The notes under the pieces: model-generated
What the model was told of the DNA's origin: nothing
Database searches by the model: none
Seen by the model: the letters and a program-made list of their open reading frames with translations, nothing else
Shown: positions 1-7,815 of the stretch, piece after piece
How the letters are laid out: the number at the start of each line of letters is the position of its first letter
Position numbering within the stretch: the first letter of the stretch is position 1
Position numbers and translations under genes: made by a program
Assembly: GCF_000373105.1 (NCBI RefSeq)
Contig: NZ_KB890414.1
Location: 1 to 34,445 of the forward strand
Direction of reading: 5' to 3'
From: Neolewinella persica DSM 23188
Lineage (GTDB): Bacteria; Bacteroidota; Bacteroidia; Chitinophagales; Saprospiraceae
DNA: 34,445 bases

Positions 1-160
1 CGAATAGGTTGAAAAAAGTCCCCACCAGTCGCTTATCAATAGCAGCATCCAAATCTACCCTTATCTGACGGGTGTAACGATCTACTTGACGAAGGAGAAA
101 TGGACCTGCTTTTCGCTTTATTGGAGTAGTTGCTTTATCTTGCAGTAACTTTAAAAACAT
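1..160 (-). CDS. Probable IS transposase, N-terminal fragment (cut by window edge)
   Basis: An open frame starts at the ATG read from 160 and runs off the left edge without a stop, giving about 53 residues that begin MFLKLLQDKATTPIKRKAGP and continue into a basic, Arg-rich stretch. The style (short N-terminus rich in Lys and Arg, then a 'AIDKRLVGTFFNLF' helix) resembles the N-terminal part of DDE transposases common in Bacteroidota, but no DDE residue lies in the visible part, so the family call is from memory of similar proteins and is uncertain. A 10-bp inverted repeat just upstream (161-217) and the absence of any partner gene fit the end of an insertion sequence. It could instead be the start of an unrelated hypothetical protein. 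Confidence 0.45.
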   Translation of the reverse strand, partial: MFLKLLQDKATTPIKRKAGPFLLRQVDRYTRQIRVDLDAAIDKRLVGTFFNLF

Positions 161-217
161 AGGCCTTTTGAGTTTTTCTTGAAGTGTGAGAACTCCTCGA
201 AAATACACAAAAGGCCT
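161..217. repeat. 10-bp perfect inverted repeat upstream of the putative transposase
   Basis: AGGCCTTTTG at 161-170 is exactly complementary to CAAAAGGCCT at 208-217. It lies directly upstream of the transposase start codon, where a hairpin could limit expression or form part of the IS end. A second short pair, GTCATC 226-231 and GATGAC 244-249, follows. Confidence 0.6.
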
Positions 218-280
218 AATTTTTTGTCATCGCCAAAATTCGGGATGACTCATGTTCCTACCACTGCTCCTCCTCAACCT

Positions 281-895
281 TCATTGCACCTGCGGCCGCG
301 CCCTCATATTGCTCCAATAAAGAAGAAACCCGAGCATTAAAACCGCACCAATAAGCACTACCAGCATGGAGTAGTCGGTGCTAAGTACCGACGACTGAAA
401 AGCAACCGCAGCACGAAAACCATTGTCTTCCCGAAGAATCACATGACCGGCCTCACCGTCAACCAAGTAGGAAAAAATGGTCTGATGATGGTCGTTTCCC
501 CGGAAAGCAGGAATGTCAACGTCGAGTTTACCTATCGGCTCCCCGAAGGCCGGCAGTACGAACTTCAGGTCCGTCTGGTGGTCACCAAGTTTGACGCCGC
601 CCTGGCCCAGAGTGACCGGCTGACCATTGATGTAGAGGCTGAAATTATCCTTTATGTAAGCAACAATCAGTTCCTCGAATTGCCCGCGGGACAATGCCTC
701 CAGCTCCGGCCGGGTATGGGTTTGCAGCAACGCCTGGTCGACGCCAGCCTGACTGAGGTTGATCGTCAGTGAGCTGACGAGCGAACCCGCTTCGAAATGG
801 TAGCGCGCCGATAGCGGATTGTGGGCAGCGACCGCTGAGGTGCCGACCACCAACAGCAAGCCAGCCAGGATGGTCTGAATCAATAGCTTATTCAA
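281..895 (-). CDS. Secreted or membrane-anchored hypothetical protein, coupled to the YHYH lipoprotein
   Basis: A 204-residue protein. The first 24 residues form a signal peptide (hydrophobic stretch ending TSAVAA), followed directly by HNPLSARYHFEAG, an N-terminus reminiscent of HupE/UreJ-type or DUF6702-type periplasmic modules. Residues about 172-192 form one transmembrane helix, leaving a short cytoplasmic tail. The start is a TTG that overlaps the stop of the upstream YHYH gene by 8 bases; no ATG exists nearby, so expression is probably by translational coupling. The last seven residues (RARPQVQ) are encoded by a copy of the dispersed 20-bp motif, suggesting the motif supplied the present C-terminus. 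Function is unknown; the pairing suggests a shared envelope role with its neighbour. Confidence 0.7.
   Translation of the reverse strand: MNKLLIQTILAGLLLVVGTSAVAAHNPLSARYHFEAGSLVSSLTINLSQAGVDQALLQTHTRPELEALSRGQFEELIVAYIKDNFSLYINGQPVTLGQGGVKLGDHQTDLKFVLPAFGEPIGKLDVDIPAFRGNDHHQTIFSYLVDGEAGHVILREDNGFRAAVAFQSSVLSTDYSMLVVLIGAVLMLGFLLYWSNMRARPQVQ
284..303 (+). repeat. Dispersed 20-bp motif, copy 1 (in gene 281-895, C-terminus)
   Basis: TTGCACCTGCGGCCGCGCCC, exact consensus. Read on the minus strand it encodes the last residues RARPQVQ. Confidence 0.85.
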
Positions 896-1874
896 AACTG
901 AATGGATTGTTGGCCGCTACGCCCTTCAGGCATACGGGCACGTTGGCCGCAGTGGTGGTGCTCGCTACGTAATGGTACACGCCGTCGGGATATTCGTCCG
1001 TCGCGGCCGTTCTGCCGCCACACTCGTCGAGGTCCGACGGCTCGGCTGCGTAAGCGTAGATGGGAAATCCATCTTTAGCGAAACCGAACAACTCTACACT
1101 GGCGGTCTGGGTGACGTTGGTGCAGCTGATCTCCGTAATGCCGTTAGCCACCAGTACCTGGTTGGTTACCTGCGGGACGAAGTGCCAGTGGTAGTAACCG
1201 GCCGGGTCGTGGTGCCCGCCGCATGGGTCGAGGGAAGGGAAATTGATCTCGTCTCCGCCGCCGCCAGGTCCTCCCATCGCCGGGCCGCTAATGGCCGAGG
1301 GTGGGTCGCCGTTGACCGGTACGCCGTCCAGAGACAGGCCGATGAGTTCCACTTCCCCGATCTGGTCGGTGGTGCCGGAGAGCACGGGCTTGGCGGGGAT
1401 GGTGAAGGTCAGCAACAGGCCATCATCGGGTGCGGCCTGGAGACAGTTGGACACGTCACGGCTGGCCGTGCCGTCAAAATTATCGACGTTGACCGTACCG
1501 TCGTCATTGACCATATTGTAGCCGTCTGATTCGATGTCGTTCAGCAGCGCTTCGGCAAACACGCGCAGACCTGGGTTCGTGGCCCCGTCGTAAAAGCCCA
1601 TACCGGCGATCTCATTGATCGTTTCCGGGCAAAAGGGGCCGCTGGCGACTGGGTTGCTGGAGAAGGTCAGCCGGAAACATTCCGCCGACGTGCCGTCCGC
1701 CAGCGTAGACATGACCAGGTCGAAAGATACGAGGGAGCCGGTGTTAAACAGGCTTTCGGTAATCAGGTAATCTTCGTCTCCGGGTATTTCGATGATGGTG
1801 TCTTCGTCGTCGCAGGACGTGATGGCGAAAGCAACGAGCAGCATTAGCCCGAAGGTGTATGATAGATGTTTCAT
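888..1874 (-). CDS. YHYH-domain lipoprotein
   Basis: The ATG at 1874 gives a 328-residue protein with a lipoprotein signal peptide (MKHLSYTFGLMLLVAFAITSC, Cys at 21), so it should be anchored in the envelope. An upstream in-frame extension to 1985 lacks signal-peptide character and was not used. The C-terminal part has the His/Tyr-rich signature of YHYH proteins (PF14240): GGHHDPAGYYHWHF near residue 220 and GVYHY near 298, with several conserved-looking Cys (CGG pairs). The molecular function of YHYH proteins is not established; their His clusters suggest metal binding, which is inference. The middle (residues about 30-200) has the look of a secreted beta-domain. The next gene starts inside its stop codon region, so the two probably form a two-gene operon. 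Confidence 0.85.
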   Translation of the reverse strand: MKHLSYTFGLMLLVAFAITSCDDEDTIIEIPGDEDYLITESLFNTGSLVSFDLVMSTLADGTSAECFRLTFSSNPVASGPFCPETINEIAGMGFYDGATNPGLRVFAEALLNDIESDGYNMVNDDGTVNVDNFDGTASRDVSNCLQAAPDDGLLLTFTIPAKPVLSGTTDQIGEVELIGLSLDGVPVNGDPPSAISGPAMGGPGGGGDEINFPSLDPCGGHHDPAGYYHWHFVPQVTNQVLVANGITEISCTNVTQTASVELFGFAKDGFPIYAYAAEPSDLDECGGRTAATDEYPDGVYHYVASTTTAANVPVCLKGVAANNPFSFE

Positions 1875-2252
1875 TGGTTCTAATTCAGGATGGAAATAAA
1901 GGGCTACGAGTCTGCTTGCGAGCGTAAGCCCGGCAAGCCAGCGATAGCATTGGCACAGCCCCCACAAGTAGCGGGAATGGTGCAAGAAAAGTGGAGATTC
2001 CCGCTGGGGGAACAGGTCATAATTTACTTCTTGGACCGGGGTGTTTTGGAAATCCTTCGCCGGAGAGAAGATTTTTTGTTGAATCGGAATAACGGAGCAA
2101 GAGGGCGGGGACGCAGGTGCCGCAGGACGTTTTCAAGGGCCGGGGTAAGCACCCATTCACGGAGAAGTAATCTTAAGCGCTTCCTTGAAAAATTTTGACT
2201 GCCCCAACCAACTCCCGACCGCCAATAAAAGTCCTTTAGCTAAAAATAACGA
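1875..2252. other. Intergenic region between divergent genes
   Basis: 378 bp separating the YHYH lipoprotein (leftward) from the Cys-rich small protein (rightward). It must hold both promoters, but no box is convincing. It contains a diverged copy of the dispersed GC-rich motif at 2103-2122. The ORFs seen here have no recognisable features. Confidence 0.5.
2103..2122 (-). repeat. Dispersed 20-bp motif, copy 2 (intergenic, diverged)
   Basis: Reverse complement CGGCACCTGCGTCCCCGCCC, 17 of 20 bases match the consensus. Confidence 0.5.
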
Positions 2253-2594
2253 ATGACCGCAGCCGCTCCCGCTCCCGGAAAAATCAGTCTCCAGCAATGT
2301 CGTGCCTGCCTCGGCATCTGCCGCCACTGTTACGAAATCACGACCGACGCTCAGCCCTGTCACGCGGTACTGCCTGATGCGATCCTGGCCCTGGAAATTG
2401 CCATAGCCCTACTGGAAGAGCAAAGCGAATACGCGCACGATCGCCTGTGTTATTGCGCCGAAGTATGCGCTGCGGGCGCAGCGCGGTGGGGCCAAAGTCA
2501 GCACCCTCGTTGCCGGCAGAGTGCTTTGGCTTGTTTGGCGTTTGCTTCGTTTTGGCGGGGGGAGGGAATAGCCTTGTCAATCGAACCCAAGTAA
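2253..2594 (+). CDS. Cys-rich DUF326/Csp-like (copper-storage type) small protein
   Basis: A 113-residue ORF from ATG 2253. Cysteines at 16, 19, 23, 26, 36, 66, 68, 72, 87 and 94 are spaced as in DUF326 four-helix proteins: an N-terminal CRACLGICRHC block, a helix ending EYAHDRLC, then CAEVC and a HPRCRQSALAC block. In the family (Csp copper-storage proteins) such Cys line the core of a helical bundle and bind Cu(I). Here the third and fourth helices have fewer Cys than usual (CAEVCAAGAAR where CxxC is expected) and the end (LAFASFWRGEGIALS) no longer resembles the family, so it may be diverged or decaying. No signal peptide, so cytosolic. It diverges from the YHYH gene. The family call is by motif recognition only. 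Confidence 0.5.
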   Translation: MTAAAPAPGKISLQQCRACLGICRHCYEITTDAQPCHAVLPDAILALEIAIALLEEQSEYAHDRLCYCAEVCAAGAARWGQSQHPRCRQSALACLAFASFWRGEGIALSIEPK

Positions 2595-2965
2595 AGCGTT
2601 CGTTCTTCCAGCGCAAGTTATTTACGGTTGCCTTCCGCGTCAAAGATGTCAAAATTGAAATTTACCATAGCGAGATAACCTTTACATATGTACTGTTTCA
2701 ACAGTAACAGATTGTCGGCACTCTACCAAATAGGATCATTGACTATCAGGGCGAAAATGGGGTGGAGTTTGAACCTGTTTAGCTGATAGTGTTCAGCCTT
2801 CCGAGATAATAGACAAGTCGGAAGAAAACGAACCCGAACAGCTCAAAAGGACCTTAAAACGGGCAAGATCTTCGGTAAAATCCCGCCCGTTGCTTCCGGT
2901 TCTATGCCATAGAACAGGAAAATTAACCTCTTACTGCTGCACCAAACCGATGTAGCGGTTGGGGA
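2595..2965. other. Intergenic region, no gene seen
   Basis: 371 bp with no convincing ORF. It contains a 7-bp inverted repeat, AACGGGC at 2858-2864 and GCCCGTT at 2885-2891, without a T-run, so a terminator is doubtful. Base composition falls toward AT-rich here, as in the following ORF. Confidence 0.4.
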
Positions 2966-3466
2966 TTAAGTGCTCTTGAGATAATGCTTTAAACTTTCAA
3001 TTAAACCCTTATTAGGAGCCAAGTGCATAAAAACATGTTGCGCAAAGTCGGGTTTTTTGCCACTTTTTAACGAAGAAATCCAAGCGGAAGGAGTGAACGT
3101 AGCAAAGTGCGAGCTAGCAGATATGTCCTCAAAATGAACTAAAAATTCCGCTACTTCTTTAGTATAGCCTTTATGAGAAAGTTGATGTGCTAAAAGCATA
3201 TTGGGGCCAAAAGACGCTATAACTGGAGATTTTTTGGCAATTGCAGATTTAGTTAAATATTCACAAGAATCACCATAAAGCTTTTCTTCGAATGCAGTTA
3301 ATCCTAATAGGGTGTAGCATATAAACCTGACGTAATGATGATCCTGAGCAGTATCATGAAGTACAGAGATTTCTATAACTTTAGAAATTTCTTGTTTTAA
3401 TACTGGAAATTGTTCTTGTAGAAACAGATTCGTTAGCCTCTCTGTATTCGTCTTGTTGAATTTCAT
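2966..3466 (-). CDS. Hypothetical alpha-helical protein, AT-rich orphan
   Basis: A 166-residue protein from ATG 3466. It has no signal peptide or membrane segment. The sequence looks mostly helical with a TPR-like stretch (about residues 45-95, YVRFICYTLLGLTAFEEKLY then AHQLSHKGYTKEVAEFL), but no family is recognised. The coding DNA is clearly richer in A and T than all larger genes in the window, and it stands alone with large gaps on both sides, which suggests recent acquisition. Small helical proteins of this kind are sometimes immunity or accessory proteins, but nothing in the sequence shows that here. Confidence 0.6.
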   Translation of the reverse strand: MKFNKTNTERLTNLFLQEQFPVLKQEISKVIEISVLHDTAQDHHYVRFICYTLLGLTAFEEKLYGDSCEYLTKSAIAKKSPVIASFGPNMLLAHQLSHKGYTKEVAEFLVHFEDISASSHFATFTPSAWISSLKSGKKPDFAQHVFMHLAPNKGLIESLKHYLKST

Positions 3467-3937
3467 ATTTTAAATATGCAAGTGTATATAAGTGATATTA
3501 CTGACTCTTTAAAATAATAACGCCCGCTGTAACTAAATAGTAGGCATCATTATGGGGATACCATTTAACCGTCAGGCACCTCCTAGCCGTTTTTAACAGA
3601 AAAGTAGTTGACACATTATAAAAGATTCGGAGCAAAGGGTCGGATCAAGGCTTACAAGTTGACTGCCCCCCCTTCGCCGCTTTGAAACAGTCCAACATTA
3701 GTACCAATTACGTCAGCAAAGCCAAACCTGCAGCCACGAAAAGGAACCTGCTTCAGCCCTGCCGATCAACTCTTCGCGGACGTATTCGTACCTCCTGCGT
3801 TTTACTTTTCCGGTAACGCCATCACGATTCAAACGACTAACGCAACCAATATTTCAGCCTTGCGTGCATGCCCCACCAACCCGGAAATTTTCAAATAGCG
3901 CAATGCCTTATATTTAGGTCGTTCAAAACTAAAGATC
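3467..3937. other. Intergenic region upstream of the PVC-type dehydrogenase
   Basis: 471 bp between divergent genes with no supported ORF. An ORF at 3868-4122 is a shadow of the dehydrogenase. Probably holds the promoters of both flanking genes, but I cannot place a -7 box with confidence. Confidence 0.4.
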
Positions 3938-6900
3938 ATGTCCAGGTTTATCATCCGATTCATTCTACCAATCCTTACCGTTGCTACGCTAATCTACGCC
4001 TGCACCCCCGCTCCAGAGATCATCAACAAATACGACCCCGTGATGATCAGTATCAATGCGGAGGGCGCGGTAAAGGATGCCGCCAAAATTCGCAAGGAAG
4101 CCAACGTAGAGCTGGCGGATGAGTTCGAACTCGATCTTTGGGCGGCCGATTCCCTGATTCAGGACCCGATCGCCATCAGCGTTGCCCCCGATGGCCGCAT
4201 CTTTTACACCCAGGCCACCCGGCAAACCTCCTCGGAATTCGATATCCGTGGTCATCACGACTGGATGACCGCTTCGCTGTCTTTCGAAACCGTTGAAGAC
4301 CGCCGCGAATTCCTCCGCAAAACCTTCTCTGCCGATAGCGAGCAATCTGAAGCTCACCTCAAAGACCTGAACGAAGACGGAGTGCTGGATTGGAAGGACC
4401 TGACGGTTGAAAAAGAGAATGTATGGTTCGTTACCGATCAGAACATGGACGGTGTCGCCGATCTGTCGCAGCGGTACCTGGCTGACTTCGGCGAAGAAAT
4501 TACCGACGTTGCCAACGGCATCGAATACCACGATGGTGAGGTATACATCGCCGTTGGTCCTGATTTATGGCGTACTAAAGACCAAAACAAGGACGGTATC
4601 GCCGATGAAACCGAATCAATTAGCCACGGCTTTGCCGTCCACGTGGGCTTTAGCGGTCATGGTATGTCGGGCGTTAAGGTAGGCCCTCAGGGCCGAATCT
4701 GGTGGGGCATCGGCGACATCGGTATGAACGTTGTCGACAAAGAAGGCAAGCACTGGAAATACCCCAACCGGGGCGTGGTTGTACGCTCAGAAAAAGACGG
4801 TTCCAACTTCGAAGTGTTTGCCATGGGCGTGAGAAATACCCACGAATTCACCTTTGATAAATATGGCAACCTTATCTCCGTCGACAACGATGGCGACCAC
4901 TCCGGAGAAAGTGAAAGACTGGTCTATCTGCTGGACGGCTCCGACACTGGCTGGCGTATTAACTGGCAGTTCGGCAAGTACACTGACCCAACCAACAACA
5001 ACTACAAAGTATGGATGGACGAAGGGATGTACCTGCCCCGTCACGACGAACAGGCGGCCTACTTCCTGCCTACCATTCAAAATTTTGTCAACGGCCCTAC
5101 GGGCATGGTTTACAATCCCGGTACGGCGCTGAGTCCTAAATATTATGACCACTTTTTCATTTCTGAATTCCGTGGCTCGCCCAACAATTCTCCCATTCAT
5201 GCCTTCACACTCAAGCCCGACGGTGCGGGTTTTGCCCTCAACAAAAGCGAGGAAATCGTCAAAGGCTTATTGCCTACCGGTCTTGATTTCGGGCCCGATG
5301 GCGCACTCTATTTTGGCGACTGGATCAATGGTTGGAATACCAAAGACGAGGGTCGGATCTGGAAGCTCGATTTGGGCGCGGCCGCAGGTGCAGACATGGA
5401 ACTCAGAAGCAAGGTAAAGGAACTACTGACCGCAGATTTCAGCAAAATGCCTATAGGGGAAGTCATGGATATTTTGGGCCATCAGGATCAACGTCTTCGT
5501 CAGAAGGCACAGTTTCACTTTGTAGATAAGAAAGCCGCTGGCCTTAAGTCGCTGATTGAGGTAGCCAACAATCAGGAGGCAAATCAACTGGCCCGCATCC
5601 ACGCCCTGTGGGGGATTTCTCAGCTGATCCGTCAGGGCATTGCCAAAAGCAGCGAACTGGAGCCCTTCTTGCTGGATGCCGACGAAGAGGTCATCGCCCA
5701 AGCTGCGAAGCTGATCGGCGATGTGCGCCATGCAGGTGGGGACGCCACGCTGATCGGCTTGCTGGACCACCCGTCTATCCGGGTACGTTTCTTCGCCATG
5801 GAGGCGCTTGGCCGTAAAGAGGTAAAGGTTGCTGTCCGCCCCATCGTGAACATGCTGCGCGAGGACGATGGCAAAGACACGTGGCTGCGCCACGGCGGGA
5901 TGATCGCCCTGGGCCGCATCGGCGATGCCGATGCGATGGCTCAATTGGCTGCGGACCCATCCCAGACCGTTCGCCTCGTCGCCGTAGTCGCCCTGCGCCG
6001 AATGGAATCTCCAGCGATCAAATCCTTCCTTTTTGATGAAGATGAATACGTAGTCGCTGAGGCCGCCCGGGCCATAACAGATGACTACCAGATTGCCGGA
6101 GCCATGTCTCCCCTGGCTCAAATTTTGAATACCAGGCCATGGACTAAGGAGCCGCTCATCCGTCGCATCATCAACGCGAACCTCAATGTAGGCAACGACC
6201 GTACCGTCGACAACCTGATCACCTACCTCAACAATCCCGAAAACCCAGAGAATATGCGTGCCGAAGCCCTGGCCACCCTGGCCCATTGGGCCAAACCGTC
6301 CATGTTTGACCGTGTTGACGGCCGCTACCGCGGCCAGCGCAATAAGAGCGACGACTACGTCAGGGAAAAGCTGGGGGCGGTCATCCCAGGTCTCATCGCG
6401 AGCGGTACCGGAGATATGCGCGCCACCGCCATAAAAGCCGTAGCCTCTCTTAGGATGGAGGCTGCAACGGACCAACTGGCCAGCCTCCTGGGAGGCGATC
6501 GGGATCCGAACATCCGTGCTGCGGCCCTTACCTCGCTCGATAAGCTTGGTGCCCCCGGCCTGGAGACTTACCTCCGTAAAGCCCTGAATGACCGGGACAA
6601 CTCCGTACGATCCCGTGCGCTCTCCCTGCTTCCGGAATCTTCTGTCGATCCGGCAGAAGCGACCAAGCTCTACGCCGACATCATTAAGACCGGATCCACC
6701 CCGGAAGCCCAGGCTGCCCTGACCGGCCTGAGTGCACTGGAATCTCCCGACGCAGATGCACTGTTAACCACACTACTGGACCAATTAACGACGGGCAAGT
6801 TACCCGCGCCCATTCGCCTGGACCTGATCGAAGCCATCGAAGCCCGGGAAAATGAGGCCCTCACTTCCGCACTGGAGACCTATGAAGAGGAGCTGCTGAA

Positions 6901-7369
6901 AACGGATGATCTGGGCTTATTCAGCACCGCGCTCGCGGGCGGTAAAAAAGGCCCTGGCCGCGGCGTCTTTTACTGGAACTCTGCCGGGCAATGTACCCGC
7001 TGTCACGCTATTTTCGAATATGGCGGAAACGTGGGGCCCAACCTGTCCGGTGTTGGGGATCGCCTCTCCCCAAGGGAAATCCTTACCTCCATTATCCGGC
7101 CTAGTGCCGCGCTGGCGCTCGGGCATGAAACGGTGATCGTCACCCTCAAAGACGAATCCGTATTTTCTGGAATCGTGATGGAGCGTACCCCAGAGCATCT
7201 TAAGTTGAAAGTAGGTAAAACAGAGATTCGCACCATTGCCCGCGCAGACATTGCCGAAGAAGAAACCGTGCCTTCCAGTATGCCTTCCGCGGAGGGCAAC
7301 TTGAGTAGGCGGGAGATTCGGGATTTGGTGGCTTTCCTCGTTAGCCAAAAGGGGGAAGAATCAAAGTAA
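3938..7369 (+). CDS. PVC-type membrane-bound dehydrogenase with HEAT repeats and C-terminal cytochrome c domain
   Basis: A 1143-residue lipoprotein: signal peptide with lipobox LIYAC (Cys 22). Residues about 60-475 form a beta-propeller like glucose/sorbosone dehydrogenases and the PVC-type 'membrane-bound dehydrogenase' family (TIGR02604 style): repeated APDGRIF, GPQGRIWWGIGD, GPDGALYFGDW strands. Residues about 490-1000 are HEAT-like helical repeats (for example HPSIRVRFFAMEALGR). The C-terminus is a heme-binding domain (TIGR02603 style) with CTRCH at 1019-1023, followed by GPNLSGVGDR. It likely oxidises a sugar or similar substrate and passes electrons to its own heme; the substrate is unknown. 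The linker between propeller and HEAT part (LGAAAGAD, about residue 479) is encoded by a copy of the dispersed 20-bp motif. No operon partner is visible. Confidence 0.9.
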   Translation: MSRFIIRFILPILTVATLIYACTPAPEIINKYDPVMISINAEGAVKDAAKIRKEANVELADEFELDLWAADSLIQDPIAISVAPDGRIFYTQATRQTSSEFDIRGHHDWMTASLSFETVEDRREFLRKTFSADSEQSEAHLKDLNEDGVLDWKDLTVEKENVWFVTDQNMDGVADLSQRYLADFGEEITDVANGIEYHDGEVYIAVGPDLWRTKDQNKDGIADETESISHGFAVHVGFSGHGMSGVKVGPQGRIWWGIGDIGMNVVDKEGKHWKYPNRGVVVRSEKDGSNFEVFAMGVRNTHEFTFDKYGNLISVDNDGDHSGESERLVYLLDGSDTGWRINWQFGKYTDPTNNNYKVWMDEGMYLPRHDEQAAYFLPTIQNFVNGPTGMVYNPGTALSPKYYDHFFISEFRGSPNNSPIHAFTLKPDGAGFALNKSEEIVKGLLPTGLDFGPDGALYFGDWINGWNTKDEGRIWKLDLGAAAGADMELRSKVKELLTADFSKMPIGEVMDILGHQDQRLRQKAQFHFVDKKAAGLKSLIEVANNQEANQLARIHALWGISQLIRQGIAKSSELEPFLLDADEEVIAQAAKLIGDVRHAGGDATLIGLLDHPSIRVRFFAMEALGRKEVKVAVRPIVNMLREDDGKDTWLRHGGMIALGRIGDADAMAQLAADPSQTVRLVAVVALRRMESPAIKSFLFDEDEYVVAEAARAITDDYQIAGAMSPLAQILNTRPWTKEPLIRRIINANLNVGNDRTVDNLITYLNNPENPENMRAEALATLAHWAKPSMFDRVDGRYRGQRNKSDDYVREKLGAVIPGLIASGTGDMRATAIKAVASLRMEAATDQLASLLGGDRDPNIRAAALTSLDKLGAPGLETYLRKALNDRDNSVRSRALSLLPESSVDPAEATKLYADIIKTGSTPEAQAALTGLSALESPDADALLTTLLDQLTTGKLPAPIRLDLIEAIEARENEALTSALETYEEELLKTDDLGLFSTALAGGKKGPGRGVFYWNSAGQCTRCHAIFEYGGNVGPNLSGVGDRLSPREILTSIIRPSAALALGHETVIVTLKDESVFSGIVMERTPEHLKLKVGKTEIRTIARADIAEEETVPSSMPSAEGNLSRREIRDLVAFLVSQKGEESK
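5374..5393 (-). repeat. Dispersed 20-bp motif, copy 3 (linker of the PVC-type dehydrogenase)
   Basis: Reverse complement CTGCACCTGCGGCCGCGCCC, exact consensus. Encodes GAAAGAD between propeller and HEAT repeats. Confidence 0.85.
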
Positions 7370-7447
7370 ATCGGAGATTGGGTGGAGTGCCTCCAGGCTT
7401 GAATACCAGTAGTGGATCGTTTCATCAGTTTCGTAAATCAAGAGGTA

Positions 7448-7484
7448 ATCTGTAGGGGCAGGGCTTGCCCCTGCCCCTACAGAT
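7448..7484. repeat. Perfect 16-bp-stem GC-rich hairpin
   Basis: ATCTGTAGGGGCAGGG at 7448-7463 pairs fully with 7469-7484 around a 5-nt loop. There is no T-run, so it is more like a dispersed palindromic repeat of the 'GTAGGGGC-GGCTTGCC' kind seen between genes in many bacteria than a classical terminator, though it could also end transcripts of the dehydrogenase gene. Confidence 0.7.
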
Positions 7485-7535
7485 TAGGTGGCAGCCGCCG
7501 TTCGCTTAGCGAACGAATAAAGGGTTTTCAGCGTG

Positions 7536-7753
7536 CCGATACGGACGGGAGCAAGCCCTACAGACTGCACACAAGTTTACAGACCCGCAGTTTTACACAT
7601 CGGAGGTAGGTTGGTTAGAATTTGAGAGCTTACGGATAGACCGCTCGGCCGACGAGCGCTTCCTCGAAAGCCTCCTGATTTGAAATCCTAACCATCCTAC
7701 ATCGAATGTGTAAAGATGTGTGCAGTCCGTAGGAGCAAGCCCCGTCCGTACGG
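7536..7753. mobile_element. MITE-like long imperfect inverted repeat
   Basis: The left arm, 7536-7626, is matched in reverse complement by the right arm, 7679-7753, over about 75 aligned bases. Shared blocks include TACGGACGGG, GACTGCACACA, TTTACA and a GGTTAG(A/G)ATTT end; the left arm has about 16 extra bases. The 50-bp centre carries no gene. Such an arrangement without coding capacity fits a non-autonomous mobile element or a decayed IS. No target-site duplication is obvious. Together with the hairpin at 7448-7484 and a small TTCGCTTAGCGAA palindrome near 7501 it fills the whole gap before rsgA. Confidence 0.6.
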
Positions 7754-7803
7754 AATAAATCACGTTAATTAGAGTTTTCCCGCATTAGTGCCCTAGCGCA
7801 CTT

Positions 7804-7811
7804 TACCTTTG
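7804..7811 (+). promoter_or_regulatory. Bacteroidota -7 box directly upstream of rsgA
   Basis: TACCTTTG matches the Bacteroidota consensus TAnnTTTG exactly and ends only 4 nt before the rsgA ATG at 7816. With the usual spacing, transcription would start at or next to the start codon, predicting a leaderless or nearly leaderless mRNA. A clear -33 TTTG is not visible. Confidence 0.5.
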
Positions 7812-7815
7812 GGTC

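Noticed and set aside
1890..2198. 102-residue ORF between the YHYH and Cys-rich genes
   Set aside because: Arg-rich without features; spans the likely divergent promoter region and a dispersed-motif copy.
3991..4015. Possible further motif copy at the lipobox of the PVC-type dehydrogenase (CTGCACCCCCGCTCC)
   Set aside because: Only the first eight bases agree well with the consensus; the Cys-Thr-Pro-Ala codons explain it.
5423..6475. 350-residue minus-strand ORF inside the PVC-type dehydrogenase gene
   Set aside because: Opposite-frame shadow of the HEAT-repeat region; composition has no protein-family character.
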